NCBI RefSeq assembly: GCF_001590965.1
Contig: NZ_BCTW01000007.1
Location: 124,001 to 188,000 of the forward strand
Reading direction: 5' to 3'
Origin: Novosphingobium lentum NBRC 107847
Lineage (GTDB): Bacteria > Pseudomonadota > Alphaproteobacteria > Sphingomonadales > Sphingomonadaceae
Length of the DNA stretch: 64,000 nucleotides
Numbering within the stretch: position 1 is the stretch's first letter; the number at the start of each line of letters is the position of its first letter. The translations under genes and the position numbers were made by a program. This document shows positions 61,262 to 64,000 of this stretch, one piece after another. The notes beneath the pieces are model-generated. The model was not told where the DNA came from, did not search any database, and was given only the letters and a program-made list of their open reading frames with translations.

Positions 61262-62058
61262 CGACGTCCCGGCGGTTCACGAACAAGGTTGCGTTGATCA
61301 CCGGCGGCGGGACAGGCATCGGCGCGGCGGCGGCACGCAGGATCGCGGCCGAGGGCGGGAAGGTTGTGCTCGTCGGGCGGCGTGCCGAGCCACTCGAGGC
61401 GGTGGCGGCAGAGTGCGGCGGGCTCGCGGTGATCGGAGATACATCGTCAGAGCCCGATCTCGTGCGGGCGGTCAAGGCGGCAGTCGCAACGTTCGGCGGA
61501 CTCGACATTCTGGTCGCCAACGCCGGGATCGAAGTGTTCGGGTCGGTCGAAAATGTCCCGATCGACCAATGGCAGCGCACGCTTTCAGTCAACCTCGATG
61601 GATCGATGCTTGCCGCGCGGGCGTGTGTGCCCGCAATGCGCAAGCGCGGCGGCGGATCGATCGTGCTTGTCGCCTCGGTGGCCGCGCTGTCGGGCGCACC
61701 ACACTATGTCGCATACCTGACCAGCAAGGCCGCCTTGCTCGGCCTGAACCGCTCGCTCGCCTATGACTACGGGCCGGAAAACATTCGCTGCAACGCCCTC
61801 TGCCCCGGCTGGGTGCGGACTGAAATGGCCGAACGCGCCATCGGCGAATTCGCTGCAGCAAAGGGCATCAGTCTCGACGAGATGATTGCCGAGATGGTCA
61901 AGGTCTATCCCTTGCGCCGCATCGCGCAGCCCGACGAGATCGCGTCGATCGTCGCCTTCCTGGGTTCGGCCGACAGTGCGTTCATGACCGGGTCGGTGGT
62001 GGTGGCCGACGGCGGTGGCGCGATTGTGGACGTCGGAACGCTGGCCTTTGGAGCGTAA
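61258..62058 (+). CDS. Short-chain dehydrogenase/reductase
   Basis: A 266-residue SDR: GGGTGIGAAAARRIA cofactor motif, NAGIEVFGSVENVP, catalytic Ser in LVASVAAL and YLTSK pair. The last 15 residues (DGGGAIVDVGTLAF) extend past the usual end. It is the last gene of the operon, coupled to the EthD gene. Substrate unknown. Confidence 0.92.
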   Translation: MTTSRRFTNKVALITGGGTGIGAAAARRIAAEGGKVVLVGRRAEPLEAVAAECGGLAVIGDTSSEPDLVRAVKAAVATFGGLDILVANAGIEVFGSVENVPIDQWQRTLSVNLDGSMLAARACVPAMRKRGGGSIVLVASVAALSGAPHYVAYLTSKAALLGLNRSLAYDYGPENIRCNALCPGWVRTEMAERAIGEFAAAKGISLDEMIAEMVKVYPLRRIAQPDEIASIVAFLGSADSAFMTGSVVVADGGGAIVDVGTLAFGA

Positions 62059-62160
62059 GCTGGCGTGCTTCGCCGGCAGGACCGGTCGTATCAATTGCGG
62101 GATCATGCTCACGCTGGCATAGGCGCCGACCGCTTCTGATTCCCATAAGGACACCACCCC

Positions 62161-63483
62161 ATGCCCGCCAGCACGCCGCCCGTCCGTGCTGTCGGCATCG
62201 ACTTTGGCACCACCAATTCGGTCATCGCCCGGACATCAGGCGCCGGGGATGCGGAACTTGTCGAATTCGACGCGCCCGATGGCGCCAGCTCGGTCTTCCG
62301 GTCGGCCTTGTGCTTCTGGCAGGACGAGTCTGTTCGTGGTGGCTTGGCCCATGAAGCCGGGCCCTGGGCCATCGCCGAGTTTCTGGATTTTCCGCAAGGG
62401 TCGCGTTTCCTGCAATCCTTCAAGTCCGTGGCGGCGCGCGCCACGTTCCAGCATGCCAACTTGTTCGAGAAGCGGTTGCGCTTCGAGGAACTGGGACAAG
62501 TCTTCCTGAAGCATATGCTGGCGCACGGCGGCGAGCCGTTGCGCGATTTGCCCGAGCGCATCGTGGTGGGGCGGCCCGTGCGCTATGTTGGCGCGCGGCC
62601 AGATCCGGCCTTGGCCCGCGCGCGCTATGACGCGATGTTTGCGTTGCTCGGGCGAGAGATCCACTACGTTTACGAGCCATTGGGCGCGGCTTATGGTTTC
62701 GCCGCCGGCCTGTCGGATCCGGCCACGCTGCTTGTGGCGGATTTCGGCGGCGGCACCAGCGATTTTTCGATCGTACGCGTCGGCCCGCCGGGCGAGGCGC
62801 AGCGGTGTGTTCCACTGGGCTCGGCGGGCATCGGCATCGCAGGTGACAGGTTCGATGCGCGGATCATGGATCAGCTGGTGCTGCCGCTGCTGGGCAAGGG
62901 CGGCACTTACAATTCCTTTGGCAAAGTGCTGGATATTCCGGCCGGGCATTTCAGCGATTTCAGCGATTGGTCGCGGCTGGCCCTGATGCGCAACCGGCGG
63001 ACGCTTGAGGAACTGGCGCGGCTGCAGCGCAGTGCGTCCGATCCCGCCGCGATCGCGCGCATGATCTCGGTGGTTGAAAACGAACTCGGCTATGCGCTGT
63101 ATGAAACTGTGGGGCAGTTGAAGCGCACCCTTTCAAGCGAAACCCATGGCCGATTCCGGTTTGACGGCCCGGGTCTGGTGATAGATGCCGAGGTGAGCCG
63201 GAGCGATTTCGAACGCTGGATCGCGCCGGACCTGGAGCGGATCGGCGAAACCCTCGACGGGGCGCTTGCCAGCGCCGGATTGCAGGCCAGCCAGATCGAT
63301 CATGTGTTCCTGACCGGCGGTTCTTCGATGATCCCTGCCGTACGCCAGCTGTTCGAACGGCGTTTTGGACAAAGCCGGATCGCCAGCGGCAACGAGCTGA
63401 CCTCGATTGCCCACGGCCTTGCGCTGATGGGACAAGCGCCGGACCTGAACGATTGGGTCGCGCCGCATGAAGGGCAGGCGTGA
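62161..63483 (+). CDS. Hsp70-family (YegD-like) protein
   Basis: A 440-residue actin-like ATPase of the Hsp70 family without a substrate-binding domain. Phosphate-1 motif VGIDFGTTNSVIA (residues 11-23), phosphate-2 VADFGGGTSDFSI, and adenosine motif VFLTGGSSMIPAVRQLF near 375; length and absence of the C-terminal lid match YegD-type chaperone-like proteins. A role as a putative chaperone is by family only. It is 102 bases after the catabolic operon and is not obviously part of it. ATG preceded by AAGGACACC. Confidence 0.9.
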   Translation: MPASTPPVRAVGIDFGTTNSVIARTSGAGDAELVEFDAPDGASSVFRSALCFWQDESVRGGLAHEAGPWAIAEFLDFPQGSRFLQSFKSVAARATFQHANLFEKRLRFEELGQVFLKHMLAHGGEPLRDLPERIVVGRPVRYVGARPDPALARARYDAMFALLGREIHYVYEPLGAAYGFAAGLSDPATLLVADFGGGTSDFSIVRVGPPGEAQRCVPLGSAGIGIAGDRFDARIMDQLVLPLLGKGGTYNSFGKVLDIPAGHFSDFSDWSRLALMRNRRTLEELARLQRSASDPAAIARMISVVENELGYALYETVGQLKRTLSSETHGRFRFDGPGLVIDAEVSRSDFERWIAPDLERIGETLDGALASAGLQASQIDHVFLTGGSSMIPAVRQLFERRFGQSRIASGNELTSIAHGLALMGQAPDLNDWVAPHEGQA

Positions 63484-63532
63484 ACGGCGGCATCGCCGAT
63501 CTCGCCGGCCTCGTTATTTGCGGGTCGTTCGG

Positions 63533-63787
63533 CTAAGAGCCAGAAGCCGCAGCGATCTGTCCTTCCGCCGCTGTTGCCTCAGCGATAAGGACGCGCAGCG
63601 CTTTTGCGGTGTCGTCCAGAAGACCTTGGCCGACGGGCCGCTCGCCGTTGATAAACCGCCGGATCGCCCGTTCGTCGATGCCGAGGCGGCGCGACGACGC
63701 AGTGACACCGCCAAGCACCTGGACGCAATGGGCAAACTGGTCTCGCGGATCCGGCATGGTGACTGACGCGGTCATGGTGGGACTCAT
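63533..63787 (-). CDS. Small helix-turn-helix-like protein
   Basis: About 84 residues: QFAHCVQVLGGVTASSRRLGIDERAIRRFINGERPVGQGLLDDTAKALRVLIAEA, a pattern of helices with a Cro-like turn (SSRRLGIDERAIRRFINGERP), typical of small XRE-like DNA-binding proteins. No family was recognised by name. Start codon uncertain: ATG at 63787, 63775 or further upstream. It converges on the Hsp70 gene, 49 bases away. Confidence 0.55.
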   Translation of the reverse strand: MSPTMTASVTMPDPRDQFAHCVQVLGGVTASSRRLGIDERAIRRFINGERPVGQGLLDDTAKALRVLIAEATAAEGQIAAASGS

Positions 63788-63847
63788 TTCGTTTCTGTGG
63801 GCGATGATGTTGTCATGCGACTGCGGCAACACCGATGTGCCCGTCAA

Positions 63848-64000
63848 TCCCCGGATGATCTCTGAAGGGCGGCATCGTCATTTCGCAGCGATGGACATCT
63901 GTAATGCCTGCGCTGGCGCAACGTCGGTCGGGGTGCGATTGCCGTCGCGCCGCCGATCGAGCCTCTGGCGGCCACTGTCAGGGTCATGTGGGCGCTTCGG
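63848..64000. other. Terminal region without recognised feature
   Basis: The last 153 bases carry no recognisable coding likeness, repeats or RNA gene. Confidence 0.4.

Noticed and set aside
1..64000. CRISPR arrays, rRNA, tRNA or complete insertion sequences
   Set aside because: No regularly spaced repeats, no rRNA-like stretches, no cloverleaf candidates and no transposase motifs were noticed.

Overview
The window is GC-rich DNA from an alphaproteobacterium, most likely a sphingomonad (Sphingobium, Novosphingobium, Sphingopyxis or relatives). The case rests on two catabolic clusters each built around a TonB-dependent receptor, a trb-type conjugation operon with a CopG gene between traG and trbB, and the general gene style. 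No rRNA, tRNA, CRISPR array or complete insertion sequence was seen.

Bases 1-5775 are accessory DNA: the 5' part of a SNF2/RapA-like helicase gene, translationally coupled to an upstream sigma-70-like gene, then a DUF2971 gene and a divergent one-chain nucleotidyltransferase-HEPN protein. Bases 5915-15695 form a catabolic cluster: TonB receptor, acyl-CoA ligase, SDR, HSL-type esterase, LuxR-type regulator, glutathione transferase, CaiB-type CoA transferase and a Baeyer-Villiger-type flavin monooxygenase. Four copies of an 18-bp palindrome (consensus CCCCYCGNNNNCGDGGGG) lie in front of the receptor, the ligase and the monooxygenase operon, and probably define its operator. The expected route is uptake of a ketone, oxygen insertion to an ester or lactone, hydrolysis, oxidation and CoA activation; the substrate is unknown.

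Bases 15910-26073 form a second accessory island: a NYN-domain RNase-like protein, a NACHT NTPase fused to a restriction-endonuclease-like domain, two divergent exported caspase-family proteins (one with a large N-terminal propeller-like region) and an exported protein of unknown function. This is the best candidate for an undescribed defence or signalling system. Bases 26198-38770 are the mating-pair-formation module of a conjugative element: eexN, a small conserved gene, traG, copG, trbBCDEJLFGI and a DUF2274 gene, followed by an excisionase-like HTH gene. No relaxase, integrase or replication gene is in view. The right boundary of the element probably lies between 39020 and 39620, where a broken DUF4166 gene sits.

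Bases 39623-50023 look chromosomal: a DUF1326/DUF2182 pair, a nitrobindin-like protein, a broken UBP zinc-finger gene beside a cNMP-domain thioredoxin-reductase-like flavoprotein, a bufferin operon (DUF2282 peptide, DUF692 enzyme, DUF2063 partner, DoxX), divergent NDH-2 and redoxin genes, and a LysR regulator. Bases 50238-62058 hold a second catabolic operon: a divergent AraC regulator, then TonB receptor, acyl-CoA dehydrogenase, SCP-x-type thiolase, acyl-CoA ligase, saccharopine-dehydrogenase-like protein, three SDRs and an EthD protein. Three AAAATGCAAA repeats lie between regulator and receptor. The window closes with an Hsp70/YegD-like protein and a small HTH-like protein.
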